A stretch of 12,271 nt of DNA from an uncultured Clostridia bacterium (GCA_946533175.1 CAMNBS010000028.1:1-12271), one strand, 5' to 3'; numbered from the stretch's first letter, positions 6,906 through 12,197 are shown. Numbers and translations are program-made. The notes: generated by a model not told the origin, from the sequence alone.

Positions 6906-7889
6906 ATGAATTTTAAAAGAAAACTACTAATTTTTTTAACATCTCTTTTTCTTATTCTTCCCTTTAATACCTTTGCTTACGCGGAATATTTAATCCCTGG
7001 TGGGGAAAATATTGGTATTAAAGTCCAATCAAATGGTGTTTTTGTTGTTGGTTTTTATGAAGTTAATGGACGAGAAATTGCTTATGATGCTGGACTTCGA
7101 ATTGGCGATCGAATTATTCGAATAGATGATTCAAAAGTTACCAGTGTTTTGGATTTAGTCAATAATATTAATAGTGATAAAGCAAATATTCAGGTAAAAT
7201 TAACTTATATACGTAACGAAAAAGAATTATCGACTATTTTAAAGCTTTCAAAAGATAAGCAAGGTGGATATAAAACAGGAATATATGTAAAAGATAGTAT
7301 AACGGGTATAGGAACACTAACATATATTAATCCAATTAATAATACCTATGGAGCTTTAGGTCATGAAATAATTGAAGCAGCTAGTGGTTATAATTTTACC
7401 CTTTTAAAGGGATCAGTTTTTTCTTCAAAAATAACAAGTATTACGAAAGCTAGCATTGGTAATCCTGGTGAAAAAAATGCTAAATTAAATTATCATGATG
7501 TGTATGGTGATATCGAATATAATTTAGAAACAGGAATATATGGAAAACTTAATAAAGAAATCAAGAGTGATTCTTTATTAGAAGTTGGTAATTTAGATGA
7601 TGTAAAAATAGGGAAAGCAGAGATAATAACTGTTCTTGATAATAATAAAAAAGAACACTTTGATATAGAAATCCTCTCTATTGATAAAAAGCATGATACC
7701 AAAAACTTTTTAATTAAAGTCGTTGATGAACGCTTAATTAATACTACAGGTGGTATTATTAAAGGAATGAGTGGTAGTCCAATTATCCAAAATAATAAAA
7801 TAATAGGTGCTGTAACACATACAATTGTCGATAATCCACAAAAAGGTTATGGAATAAGTATTGTAAAGATGTTAGAAAGTAAAGAGTAA
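6906..7889 (+). CDS. spoIVB: SpoIVB serine peptidase (S55), sigma-K checkpoint protease
   Basis: In spore formers SpoIVB is secreted from the forespore into the space between the two membranes, where it cleaves SpoIVFA and so triggers SpoIVFB processing of pro-sigma-K. Here residues 1-26 are a signal peptide (MNFKRKLLIFLTSLFLILPF, then NTFAYA). A PDZ domain covers about 30-115 (PGGENIGIKVQSNGVFVVGF; DAGLRIGDRIIRIDD). The S55 peptidase domain has TYGALGHEI with His153, Asp274 in KVVDERL, and Ser289 in GMSGSPII, followed by IGAVTH and KGYGI. The Asp-Ser spacing of 15 residues equals that of the Bacillus triad (D363/S378, as I recall it). At 327 residues it is shorter than the roughly 425 of Bacillus. 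ATG 6906 is chosen because GGAG lies 8 nt upstream and it gives a clean signal peptide; the in-frame TTG at 6840 does not. Confidence 0.93.
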   Translation: MNFKRKLLIFLTSLFLILPFNTFAYAEYLIPGGENIGIKVQSNGVFVVGFYEVNGREIAYDAGLRIGDRIIRIDDSKVTSVLDLVNNINSDKANIQVKLTYIRNEKELSTILKLSKDKQGGYKTGIYVKDSITGIGTLTYINPINNTYGALGHEIIEAASGYNFTLLKGSVFSSKITSITKASIGNPGEKNAKLNYHDVYGDIEYNLETGIYGKLNKEIKSDSLLEVGNLDDVKIGKAEIITVLDNNKKEHFDIEILSIDKKHDTKNFLIKVVDERLINTTGGIIKGMSGSPIIQNNKIIGAVTHTIVDNPQKGYGISIVKMLESKE

Positions 7890-7908
7890 GATTATCTTGC
7901 TCTTTTTT
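7881..7908 (+). terminator. Intrinsic terminator overlapping the spoIVB stop codon
   Basis: AAAGAGTAAG (7881-7890) pairs with CTTGCTCTTT (7896-7905) with one G-U pair, loop ATTAT, T-run 7903-7908. The stop TAA lies inside the left arm. Confidence 0.8.
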
Positions 7909-7947
7909 GACTGTTGTGATAGGATAATTATCAAGAAGAGGGAAGTT

Positions 7948-8502
7948 ATGTATGGTATCTTTGTTGGTAGTTTTAATCCTCCAACGAAAGCTCATTTAGA
8001 AATATGTCTTGAATTACAAAACCGTTTTAAAAAGATTATTTTTATTCCAGTTAATACTAAAGCTAAACATCTTGTATCATTATATAATCGGATAGCGATG
8101 TTAAGATTTTATACAAAAAAATATTCTTTTTTAGAAATTGATGATATTATGAAAGATTATTCTTATTTTGATTATCGAATAGTTGATCTTTTAAAAAATA
8201 AATATCATAATATTGAAATTATTCTTGGTAGTGATATTTTAGAGAATATTGATCAATTTGATCATTATCTATATCTTTTAAAAACATATCGTTTTACAAT
8301 TGTAACGCGCAATTCTACTGATGTTTATGATATTATTCAAAGAAAGTATTCAAAGTATCAAGATAATTTTACTGTTTTATCTTTACAAATTGATATTTCA
8401 TCATCAATAGTAAGAGAATTAATTCAAAAAAAGAAAAGCACAAAGGATTTTTTAGATCAAGAAATAGATGATTACATTAAGAATAATCATTTATATGTCT
8501 AA
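7948..8502 (+). CDS. nadD: NadD-like nicotinate-nucleotide adenylyltransferase
   Basis: NadD adenylates nicotinate mononucleotide to deamido-NAD, the common last-but-one step of NAD synthesis. The start MYGIFVGSFNPPTKAHLEI matches the nucleotidyltransferase opening 'GIFGGTFDPPHxGHL', with T13-K-A-H16 in place of HxGH. IILGSDILENI (91-101) matches the conserved 'GADxxxxL' strand, ISSSIVRELI (150-159) is the C-terminal ISSTxIR motif, and EIDDYIKNNHLYV is the usual tail. At 184 residues it is slightly short. The start at ATG 7948 is supported by AGAGGG (7937-7942) 5 nt upstream and by the strand starting right at Met; an upstream in-frame ATG at 7897 adds 17 residues unlike the family and lies in the spoIVB terminator. 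The Trp usual after the GADM motif is missing (IDQF), so it is somewhat divergent. yqeK and rsfS, common partners, are absent. Confidence 0.78.
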   Translation: MYGIFVGSFNPPTKAHLEICLELQNRFKKIIFIPVNTKAKHLVSLYNRIAMLRFYTKKYSFLEIDDIMKDYSYFDYRIVDLLKNKYHNIEIILGSDILENIDQFDHYLYLLKTYRFTIVTRNSTDVYDIIQRKYSKYQDNFTVLSLQIDISSSIVRELIQKKKSTKDFLDQEIDDYIKNNHLYV

Positions 8503-8544
8503 AAAATCTTTTTTTTCATATATTTTAATGAAAGAGAGGATACT

Positions 8545-9183
8545 ATGAATAAAATTATACCTTTTAATAAAGATATTACTTTTAATGATCGAATTGGAGA
8601 AATTGAAAGTATTGCGTTAGACGATACTTTAAAATTTGTTAATCCACATAATATCAAGGGAGAATTAATTGTTCGTGGGTGTCATAAAGTAGATGATTTG
8701 CATGATGATTTTTCTTATCCTATGCCTGTTGATATTACTGTAGATGATAAATATGATACCAAAAAAGCAAGTATTAGTATTGATGACTTTTATTATGAAA
8801 TTATCAATGATAATATTTTAAGAGTTAAAATAGATTTATTATTAGATGATTTGTATTATCAGGAGGAAATACCTGTAAAAGAAGAAAGAGAAGTAGTTAT
8901 GGAGAAACAAGAAGAGACATTAGAAGTCAATAATATTGCTGAAGAAAAAAACTTGAATACAGATTCTAAGGAAGAAAAAAAATCGGATGTTTTAGATTTA
9001 TTTAAGGAAACTTCTAATGATAAAGAATATTCTATATATCGAGTATATGTTGTTGTTGAAAATGAAACATTAGATGATATACTTAATAAATATAAAGTAA
9101 CTAAAGAGGATTTAGAAGATTATAATGATTTATCGAATATTAAACCAGGAGTTAAGTTAATTATTCCAAGTACTGATGAATAG
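8545..9183 (+). CDS. spoVID: SpoVID-like spore envelope morphogenesis protein with C-terminal LysM
   Basis: SpoVID works with SpoIVA to make the coat encase the forespore; its LysM domain has been linked to cortex-precursor binding. Residues 1-103 match the SpoVID N-terminal domain: a start of the type 'F...I.FN..IGEIESIALD', a GELIVRG strand (39-45), MPVDITV (60-66) and DFYYEIINDNILRVKIDLLL (81-100). Residues 105-160 are a charged Glu/Lys linker. Residues 165-208 form one LysM domain (YRVYVVVENETLDDILNKY; KPGVKLIIP). At 212 residues it is far shorter than Bacillus SpoVID (about 575), mainly because the linker is reduced. GAGAGG lies 5 nt before the ATG. A ysxE-like gene overlaps its end, the same order as spoVID-ysxE in Bacillus, which strongly supports the call. 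CATATATT at 8517-8524 resembles a sigma-E -10 box, but no matching -35 is clear. Confidence 0.85.
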   Translation: MNKIIPFNKDITFNDRIGEIESIALDDTLKFVNPHNIKGELIVRGCHKVDDLHDDFSYPMPVDITVDDKYDTKKASISIDDFYYEIINDNILRVKIDLLLDDLYYQEEIPVKEEREVVMEKQEETLEVNNIAEEKNLNTDSKEEKKSDVLDLFKETSNDKEYSIYRVYVVVENETLDDILNKYKVTKEDLEDYNDLSNIKPGVKLIIPSTDE

Positions 9184-10072
9184 AGAAATATATGAAGTAA
9201 TAAAAAAACATCATCTCCACCCAATTTCTTATCAAAAGAAAAAGAAGGTTTATATTATTAATGATAATAATCATTCTTATGCAATAAAATTAAATACCAG
9301 TAATTATGATATTTATCGATATTTATTATCGAGAGATTTTGATAACTTTCCTTCTAATTATAATAATAAGAATGATAATTATGATATATTAGAATATATT
9401 GATGATAATTCTCAAAAAGAAGAACAGAAGCTGAATGATTTAATTATGATTTTAGCTAAATTACATAAAAAAACATCTTTTTATAAAGAAATAGATCTGG
9501 ATGAAATAAAAAAAGATTATGAAGATCTATTAAAGAAGATTAATAATGTTAAAGAATACTATTTACAGCTTAATGATTTAATTGATAAAGAATTTTTTTT
9601 AAGTCCAAGTATGTATTTATTAGTAAGAAATATTTCTTTAATTTATTATTTACTTGATTATGCAGATAAAACATTAAATGAATGGTATATAAAAATAAAG
9701 GATGAAAAAAAAGAGAGAATTTCTTTGACTCATAATAATATATCTTTAGAGCATTTAATTGTTAATGAAAATCACTATTTGATTAGTTGGGATAAAGCCT
9801 GTTTTAATAGTCCAATTTATGATTTAATTATGTTATATCGAAAATATTATAATGAAGTTGAATTAAGTGATGTTCTTCATAATTATGAAAAAATTAATCC
9901 GTTATCTTTGCAAGAGAAAAGATTATTGTATTTACAATTAGCTATTCCAAAAATAATTAATATAACAAATGATACATATGATGATACACAAAAAATAGAT
10001 CATGAAATATCATTGTTGAGTAAAGTATATCAAACAATAAAAAAAGAAGAAATTAGCAGTCAAAAAAAATGA
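9176..10072 (+). CDS. ysxE: YsxE/CotS-like kinase-fold spore protein, probable pseudokinase
   Basis: A 298-residue protein of the CotS/YsxE aminoglycoside-phosphotransferase-like fold. The N-lobe has YAIKLN (35-40, with the fold's ATP-site Lys38) and a hinge-like ILEYID (71-76). The C-lobe has LTHNNISLEHLI (184-195) where active kinases have HGDxxxxN, and LISWDKA (202-208) in place of the metal-binding I-D-F-D loop; then SPIYDLIMLYRKYY (212-225), typical of the family. The catalytic-loop Asp is Asn188, so phosphotransfer activity is doubtful. Function of YsxE-like proteins in the coat is poorly understood. The ATG lies 8 nt inside spoVID (ATGAATAG) with no close ribosome binding site, so translation is probably coupled to spoVID. 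Ends with TGA; a terminator follows at once. Confidence 0.8.
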   Translation: MNREIYEVIKKHHLHPISYQKKKKVYIINDNNHSYAIKLNTSNYDIYRYLLSRDFDNFPSNYNNKNDNYDILEYIDDNSQKEEQKLNDLIMILAKLHKKTSFYKEIDLDEIKKDYEDLLKKINNVKEYYLQLNDLIDKEFFLSPSMYLLVRNISLIYYLLDYADKTLNEWYIKIKDEKKERISLTHNNISLEHLIVNENHYLISWDKACFNSPIYDLIMLYRKYYNEVELSDVLHNYEKINPLSLQEKRLLYLQLAIPKIINITNDTYDDTQKIDHEISLLSKVYQTIKKEEISSQKK

Positions 10073-10097
10073 AGAATACTAGTAATTCTTCTATTTT
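10071..10097 (+). terminator. Intrinsic terminator at the end of the ysxE-like gene
   Basis: GAAGAAT (10071-10077) pairs with ATTCTTC (10085-10091) across ACTAGTA, followed by TATTTTT. The stem begins inside the TGA stop, and the structure lies immediately in front of the scpA -10 box. Confidence 0.65.
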
Positions 10098-10102
10098 TCG
10101 AT

Positions 10103-10108
10103 TATAAT
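10103..10108 (+). promoter_or_regulatory. scpA -10 element
   Basis: TATAAT at 10103-10108 lies 23 nt before the scpA ATG. No TG extension and no recognisable -35 (the position 17 bp upstream lies in the ysxE terminator hairpin). The ribosome binding site is an AGGATGTG-type sequence at 10119-10126. Confidence 0.45.
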
Positions 10109-10131
10109 AAAGAAGTATAGGATGTGATATC

Positions 10132-10839
10132 ATGTATGAAATTAGTCTTGATAATTTTCAAGGGCCAATGGATCTTTTACTGCATTTAATTAAAGAAGCG
10201 AAAATGGATATTTTAGATATTAAATTAGAAATAATTATTGATGAATATTTGGAATATATTCGTAAATTAACTGAAATGAATCTTGATATTGCAAGTTCAT
10301 ATTTGGTTATGGCATCGGAATTATTAGAAATTAAATCAAAAATGCTTTTACCGGGTGATGATGAAGAAGAGGAGGAAGAAGATCCAAAAGAAAGATTAAT
10401 TAATCGTTTAATAATATACCAACAATATAAAGATCAAGTTGAGAATTTTAAGAAATTAGAGAAGGATAGGTCTAACTATTATACAAAAATTCCTTCGAGT
10501 TTAGAAGAATATCAAGATATTGAAAAACAAGTTCAAATTAGTGATGTTACGTTAGATGATTTAGTTAATGCATTTAAAAAGTTTTTGGAAAGAGCGGAAC
10601 TGGAAAAACCAATTAGTACTAAGGTTACTAAAAAGGAGTTAAGCATTGAGGATCGTATTGTAAATATAAAAGAAAAATTAAAAAAAGTAAAAAAGGTTAA
10701 TTTTGAAGATTTATTTGAAATAAAAAGTAAAGAATATATAGTTGTTACTTTTTTAGCAATATTAGAAATGGCTAAAAAACATGAATTGATAATTGTGCAA
10801 GATGAAAATTTTGATAATATTATTTGTGAAGCAATATAA
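10132..10839 (+). CDS. scpA: Segregation and condensation protein A (SMC kleisin)
   Basis: ScpA is the kleisin that bridges the two heads of SMC and, with ScpB, forms the condensin that organises and segregates the chromosome. The N-terminal helical domain is classic: NFQGPMDLLLHLIKEAKMDILDI (8-30), then IASSYLVMASELLEIKSKMLLP (53-74). An acidic patch (DDEEEEEED, about 76-84) leads to the middle helices, and the C-terminal winged helix that contacts SMC is IVVTFLAILEMAKKHELIIVQDENF (203-227). At 235 residues it is of usual size. The next gene is scpB, 15 nt away, the standard pair order. Confidence 0.96.
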   Translation: MYEISLDNFQGPMDLLLHLIKEAKMDILDIKLEIIIDEYLEYIRKLTEMNLDIASSYLVMASELLEIKSKMLLPGDDEEEEEEDPKERLINRLIIYQQYKDQVENFKKLEKDRSNYYTKIPSSLEEYQDIEKQVQISDVTLDDLVNAFKKFLERAELEKPISTKVTKKELSIEDRIVNIKEKLKKVKKVNFEDLFEIKSKEYIVVTFLAILEMAKKHELIIVQDENFDNIICEAI

Positions 10840-10854
10840 TTGGATGGTGAAAAA

Positions 10855-11442
10855 ATGGAAGAAGTTAATAAGTTAGCGGTATTAGAAGGATTATTATTTG
10901 TTGTTGGAGATGATGGACTATCAATTAATCAAATGATGGATCTTTTAGAAATTGAACATGATGAAGCCATAGAGCTAATTAATAATTTAAAGAAAGAATA
11001 TGAAAATAAAAATAGAGGGATAAGATTACATTTTTTAGGTAATACATTTAAATTAACAACTAAAAGTGAACATAGTAAGTATTATCAAAAATTGTTAGTA
11101 AATGAAGAAAATAATCGTTTATCTAATAGTGCTTTAGAAACTTTAGCTATTGTGGCTTATAATGAACCAATAACTAGAATTGAAGTTGATGAAATAAGGG
11201 GAGTAGCGACAGGACAATTGATTCGTAAATTAGTAGCAAAGGGATTATTAAAAGAATGTGGAAGAAGTGAACTAGCTGGACGTCCTATTTTATATAAAAC
11301 AACCAGTGAATTTTTAGATTATTTTGGATTAAAGACGATTGAAGATTTACCAAAGATTAATCAACCAGTTGAAGAAGAAAAGGAAAGTGTTGATTTATAT
11401 AATTCAAAATATCAAGAAGAAATAATCGATGAAATAAAATAA
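10855..11442 (+). CDS. scpB: Segregation and condensation protein B
   Basis: ScpB dimerises through winged-helix domains and grips ScpA in the SMC-ScpAB complex. The first winged helix starts LAVLEGLLFVVGDDGLS; the second carries the family signature RLSNSALETLAIVAYNEPIT, then RIEVDEIRGVATGQLIRKL, GRSELAGRPILYKTTSEF and LDYFGLKTIEDLP. Length from the chosen start is 195 residues. I take ATG 10855, preceded by GGATGGTG (10842-10849); an in-frame TTG at 10840, directly after the scpA stop, would add five residues (MDGEK) but would place the ribosome binding site inside the coding region. No clear terminator follows. Confidence 0.96.
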   Translation: MEEVNKLAVLEGLLFVVGDDGLSINQMMDLLEIEHDEAIELINNLKKEYENKNRGIRLHFLGNTFKLTTKSEHSKYYQKLLVNEENNRLSNSALETLAIVAYNEPITRIEVDEIRGVATGQLIRKLVAKGLLKECGRSELAGRPILYKTTSEFLDYFGLKTIEDLPKINQPVEEEKESVDLYNSKYQEEIIDEIK

Positions 11443-11497
11443 AAACATATGTATGATGCGCTTTTGTAAAATTTTGTTAAAGATTTATGAAATTTAA

Positions 11498-11526
11498 TTG
11501 CATTTATATTTTCCTTTTGCTATAAT
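11498..11526 (+). promoter_or_regulatory. Promoter of the tRNA-Cys/tRNA-Gly unit
   Basis: TTGCAT (11498-11503), a 17-bp spacer and an extended -10 TGCTATAAT (11518-11526). Transcription would start a few bases before the tRNA at 11542. Confidence 0.75.
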
Positions 11527-11541
11527 AATTAAGTGTTGTGT

Positions 11542-11615
11542 GGGGTCATAGCCAAGCGGTAAGGCGTGGGACTGCAACTCCCTGATCGGCGGTTCAAATC
11601 CGTCTGGCCCCTCCA
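11542..11615 (+). tRNA. trnC: tRNA-Cys (anticodon GCA)
   Basis: A full cloverleaf of 74 nt. Acceptor GGGGTCA pairs with TGGCCCC, with discriminator T and encoded CCA (11613-11615). D-stem GCC/GGC; anticodon loop CTGCAAC with GCA at 11574-11576; T-arm GGCGG-TTCAAAT-CCGTC. Position 27-43 of the anticodon stem is a U-U mismatch. It is the first gene of a two-tRNA unit. Confidence 0.95.
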
Positions 11616-11622
11616 CATATTT

Positions 11623-11697
11623 GCAGATGTAGTTTAGTGGCTCGAATATGGCCTTGCCAAGGCTAGGACGCGGGTTCGATTCCCGTCATCTGCTCCA
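11623..11697 (+). tRNA. trnG: tRNA-Gly (anticodon GCC)
   Basis: A full cloverleaf of 75 nt. Acceptor GCAGATG pairs with CATCTGC, discriminator T, encoded CCA (11695-11697). Anticodon loop TTGCCAA with GCC at 11656-11658; T-arm GCGGG-TTCGATT-CCCGT. The D-stem GTTT/GAAT relies on G-U pairs. It lies 7 nt after tRNA-Cys and is surely cotranscribed. Confidence 0.95.
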
Positions 11698-11709
11698 ATT
11701 AGTAATTAG

Positions 11710-11743
11710 TTGCTAACCCACTGTGGTTAGCAATTTTTATTTT
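11710..11743 (+). terminator. Strong intrinsic terminator of the tRNA unit
   Basis: TTGCTAACC (11710-11718) pairs perfectly with GGTTAGCAA (11725-11733) over a 6-nt loop, followed by TTTTTATTTT. Confidence 0.93.
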
Positions 11744-11814
11744 AAAAAAACGTTATATGTATTGATATTATTAGATAACTAAAATGCAATCCTATAATTT
11801 CAATTGAAATATGC

Positions 11815-11843
11815 TTGAAAAATTAAGAATTGTGTGTTATTAT
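11815..11843 (+). promoter_or_regulatory. Plus-strand promoter for a candidate antisense RNA
   Basis: TTGAAA (11815-11820), exactly 17 bp of spacer, then TATTAT (11838-11843) with a TG extension (TGT before the box). No ORF of note follows on this strand; the predicted transcript starts near 11848-11850. Confidence 0.65.
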
Positions 11844-11869
11844 CAGTATGTAAGTGATGAAACTTGCGT

Positions 11870-11916
11870 AAAATAAAAATGAGGAACATTCAATTTCGCA
11901 AGTGAATGCCAACCTC
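11870..11916 (-). terminator. Minus-strand terminator of the small hydrophobic peptide gene
   Basis: On the minus strand GAGG, a TT bulge, then GGCATTC pair with GAATGTT and CCTC (11 pairs with two G-U) over a 12-nt loop, followed by ATTTTTATTTTA. It lies 39 nt after the stop of the small ORF. Confidence 0.65.
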
Positions 11917-11954
11917 TAGAAAATTAATGGTGACACTCTACTAATGCAAAGTGT

Positions 11955-12047
11955 CTATATTTTTATTGCTAGTACCAAAAAGGTAGAAAGTAATAAAATG
12001 GTAGCAATAAGGTGAAGGACTTTTATTATAAAAGTTCTTTTCTTCAT
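11955..12047 (-). CDS. Small basic, hydrophobic peptide; candidate type I toxin
   Basis: A 30-residue ORF, too short for ordinary gene finders. It starts MKKRTFIIKVLHLIATIL, continues with a Leu-rich stretch and ends FLVLAIKI before a TAG stop. The first nine residues carry four basic residues; residues about 10-28 form a single membrane-spanning helix. The ribosome binding site AGAAAGGAGG (complement of 12055-12064) is complementary to ten bases of the 16S rRNA 3' end and lies 7 nt before the ATG, better than most housekeeping genes here. A promoter lies about 60 nt upstream and a terminator downstream, both on the same strand, and a convergent antisense RNA covers the ORF. This build is that of type I toxins (compare Fst, TxpA, BsrG), but I see no sequence match to any of them. 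Alternatives: another membrane microprotein, or a truncated signal peptide. Confidence 0.6.
   Translation of the reverse strand: MKKRTFIIKVLHLIATILLLSTFLVLAIKI
12016..12044 (+). terminator. Plus-strand terminator of the candidate antisense RNA
   Basis: AGGACTTTTA (12016-12025) pairs with TAAAAGTTCT (12029-12038) with one G-U pair over a TTA loop, and runs into TTTTCTT (12038-12044). On the opposite strand the same bases are codons 2-11 of the small peptide; there the hairpin has no T-run after it. Confidence 0.65.
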
Positions 12048-12054
12048 TGTTATC

Positions 12055-12079
12055 CCTCCTTTCTTTTTCAAGATTGGAG
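12055..12079 (-). promoter_or_regulatory. Strong RBS of the small peptide and a possible sequestering hairpin
   Basis: AGAAAGGAGG on the minus strand (12064 to 12055) is the Shine-Dalgarno. An upstream CTCC on the same strand (12079 to 12076) can pair with its GGAG, with a 16-nt loop, and could partly hide it. Only 4-5 bp, so weak by itself. Confidence 0.45.
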
Positions 12080-12111
12080 ATTGACACTCACATCAAATGT
12101 TCCTTACGAAA

Positions 12112-12141
12112 ATTATATACCTTTAACAATATTAATGTCTA
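12112..12141 (-). promoter_or_regulatory. Minus-strand promoter of the small peptide gene
   Basis: On the minus strand TAGACA (complement of 12136-12141; 5 of 6 to TTGACA), an 18-bp spacer and a perfect TATAAT (complement of 12112-12117). The start site would be near 12105, giving a leader of about 58 nt before the ATG. Confidence 0.65.
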
Positions 12142-12173
12142 TCAATTTTACAATTTTTTTCTCAAAAATCATG

Positions 12174-12197
12174 ATGTCGCAAGAAATGTCGTAAGAA
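12174..12197 (+). repeat. Tandem 12-nt direct repeat upstream of the small-peptide promoter
   Basis: ATGTCGCAAGAA (12174-12185) is followed at once by ATGTCGTAAGAA (12186-12197), one mismatch. It lies about 33-56 bp beyond the minus-strand -35 box. The CGCAAG core also occurs as an inverted pair at 11862-11868 and 11897-11903. It could be a regulator site; no regulator is identified. Confidence 0.5.

Larger units (their letters stand above)
11850..12044 (+). ncRNA. Candidate antisense antitoxin RNA (type I), about 195 nt
   Basis: The promoter at 11815-11843 and the terminator at 12016-12044 bound a plus-strand RNA of about 195 nt without a coding frame of its own. It is fully antisense to the 30-codon minus-strand ORF (11955-12047) and to that gene's 3' untranslated region and terminator. 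Internal structure includes ACTTGCG/CGCAAGT (11862-11868 with 11897-11903), CATTC/GAATG, GACACT/AGTGTC (11932-11937 with 11950-11955) and TATTGCTA/TAGCAATA around 11963-12009. In type I systems such an RNA pairs with the toxin mRNA and blocks translation or brings RNase III. The RNA matches no family I know (it is not SRP, RNase P, tmRNA or an evident 6S RNA). Boundaries are predictions. Confidence 0.5.

Noticed and set aside
7897..7947. Longer NadD from ATG 7897
   Set aside because: The added residues lie in the spoIVB terminator and do not resemble the family; ATG 7948 has a good ribosome binding site.
7493..7995. Minus-strand open frames within spoIVB and nadD
   Set aside because: They lie opposite well-supported genes, lack ribosome binding sites and show no family features.
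8501..8516. Terminator after nadD formed by A-run and T-run
   Set aside because: No G+C in the stem and almost no loop; too weak to call.
11443..11497. Terminator between scpB and the tRNA promoter
   Set aside because: No stem of useful length followed by T-run found; scpB transcripts may read into the tRNA unit.
11850..12044. 6S RNA or another housekeeping RNA (size about 195 nt)
   Set aside because: No long rod with a central bubble, and no SRP, RNase P or tmRNA signature; the antisense relation to a well-formed small gene explains it better.
11880..12106. MITE or small insertion element with inverted ends TGAGGAACATT / AATGTTCCTTA
   Set aside because: Flanks show no target-site duplication, and the same inverted repeat is explained by mRNA end pairing, with its right arm at the predicted start site. 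It cannot be fully excluded.
12012..12194. Plus-strand open frame of 60 codons from GTG 12012
   Set aside because: No ribosome binding site, a start inside the antisense terminator stem, and it overlaps the minus-strand ORF, Shine-Dalgarno and promoter; the sequence resembles no protein I know.
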